In this document: positions 63,263 to 64,000 of the stretch, in pieces
Layout: the number at the start of each line of letters is the position of its first letter
Position numbering within the stretch: position 1 is the stretch's first letter
Assembly (NCBI GenBank): GCA_019828595.1
Contig: JAHQRK010000010.1
Span: forward strand, 310,001 to 374,000
Direction of reading: 5' to 3'
DNA from: Aphanomyces cochlioides
Taxonomy: Eukaryota; Oomycota; Saprolegniomycetes; Saprolegniales; Verrucalvaceae
DNA length: 64,000 nucleotides
Notes under the pieces: generated by a model
Seen by the model: only the letters and a program-made list of their open reading frames with translations
Told to the model about the DNA's origin: nothing
Database searches by the model: none
Translations under genes and position numbers: made by a program

Positions 63263-64000
63263 TGCCAATCCAGACTTGCTCGTCCACAGGCACCATGCCT
63301 ATCACTTCTATCCCGATCAGACACTCGAAAAACCTCTTAAAAAATTATAATTAAGTCTTCTGGCCTTTGCTATTCCAAATCAAAGAAGGCAAAATCCACG
63401 CAACGTTATCAACCTGAAGCCTCTTTAATGCCCAACGGAGATTTTGTGTCCAGTTCACATCCGCGTCCCAGACGCTTGACATGCCACCTTTTTAGCTATT
63501 TGACTTGACACATTCCGGCATTTCAAGTATTAATAAAAACTTGTAAAACTGATGAAAATGAACGGATTTCCTGTCAATTTTGCGGATAAAGTCAACTGCG
63601 AATTTACAACTCCTCGTCGAGCTATACTCGAAAAAACAATTCAACTACGTTCTGTGCACATGAAATGAAGCTCTATCGACTCTCTTCTCCACTTGGAACG
63701 CGAACAGGTTTATGTCGGGTCGAATTCTTCTGATTTCGCTGGATTACAACTCTTGCTTTCTCAAACACATAAACAGTATCATATTAAACAAAATATTATA
63801 TTAAAAAGTTATCTTATTCATCTAGCAATCTAAACTCTTTTGAACATTATAAAATGATATTATATTAAATATATAATTTAACAGGTATGTGTATTAACAG
63901 GTATTAGGGAGACGAGACAAAAAGCTGAAAATTGATTATGATTTATATCCGGAAACCATCCGGATAACGAATCTAGGGTTGGATAGTAACGGCAATGAAT
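63263..64000. other. right-edge intergenic region
   Basis: AT-rich. Two TCCGGA elements near the end (ATATCCGGAAACC at about 63946 and CATCCGGATAACG at about 63958) are of the same type as those upstream of LACTB2 and USP32, perhaps marking a promoter beyond the edge. No gene seen. Confidence 0.35.

Overview
The window looks like the nuclear genome of an oomycete, most likely a saprolegnialean of the Aphanomyces/Saprolegnia kind. The reasons are very short introns (about 37-56 bp, often opening GTACGT and closing with a pyrimidine tract plus TAG), tightly packed genes, and families typical of oomycetes: WRKY19-like CxxxxC...CxxH repeat proteins, SKN1/KRE6-type GH16 proteins with an EGF-like module and a membrane anchor, a full-size PDR/ABCG transporter, DUF6818/Myb-like remnants, and a coiled-coil START-like protein. 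The genus is inference. I rebuilt exon structures by hand from splice signals and family conservation.

Layout. 1-12,937 is dense housekeeping territory: a MOK-like kinase (minus, running off the left edge), Bax inhibitor-1 (plus), an unrecognised 583-aa protein (minus), a small FoP/CHTOP-like protein (minus) sharing a 176-bp promoter with a LACTB2-type metallo-beta-lactamase (plus), a WRKY19-like repeat protein (minus), TFIIIC tau55/GTF3C6 (minus), a CAMSAP/CKK-domain protein (minus) and a divergent kinase (minus). 12,972-19,051 holds two intact SKN1/KRE6 GH16 genes (A and B, minus). 19,052-22,057 is gene-poor and carries a pogo-like MITE. 22,058-31,716 has an acidic Ser-rich protein, farnesyl diphosphate synthase (nine exons), a broken two-gene PIF/Harbinger element, VPS26C/DSCR3 (seven exons) and SCAPER.

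32,357-42,227 holds two more GH16 copies on the plus strand. Copy C is a pseudogene with two stops and a frameshifting deletion. Copy D has a frameshift, is split by a 5.4-kb chromodomain Ty3/gypsy element flanked by a 5-bp target duplication, and is cut short on the right by a pogo-like remnant. 43,600-49,740 is a gene desert with tRNA-Ser-like sequences (two in a 183-bp tandem duplication), one intact tRNA-Leu(CAG), a DUF6818 remnant and two MITEs. 49,743-53,819 is the ABCG/PDR transporter. 54,539-62,109 has a START-like gene with an in-frame stop, a USP32-type deubiquitinase and an unrecognised helical-repeat protein. The right end is an ankyrin-repeat pseudogene split by a 483-bp MITE.

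How things fit together. No operon-like pathway is present. Genes are arranged as compact convergent and divergent pairs. The coherent themes are a dispersed GH16/SKN1 family (probably cell-wall beta-glucan) in which two copies are intact and two are decaying, recurrent transposon insertion next to or inside paralogs, and short sequence motifs in intergenic DNA: TATCCGGATA palindromes near 5' ends, a TTTCACAC..TGAAATGTCC motif near 3' ends, and CCAAT clusters.
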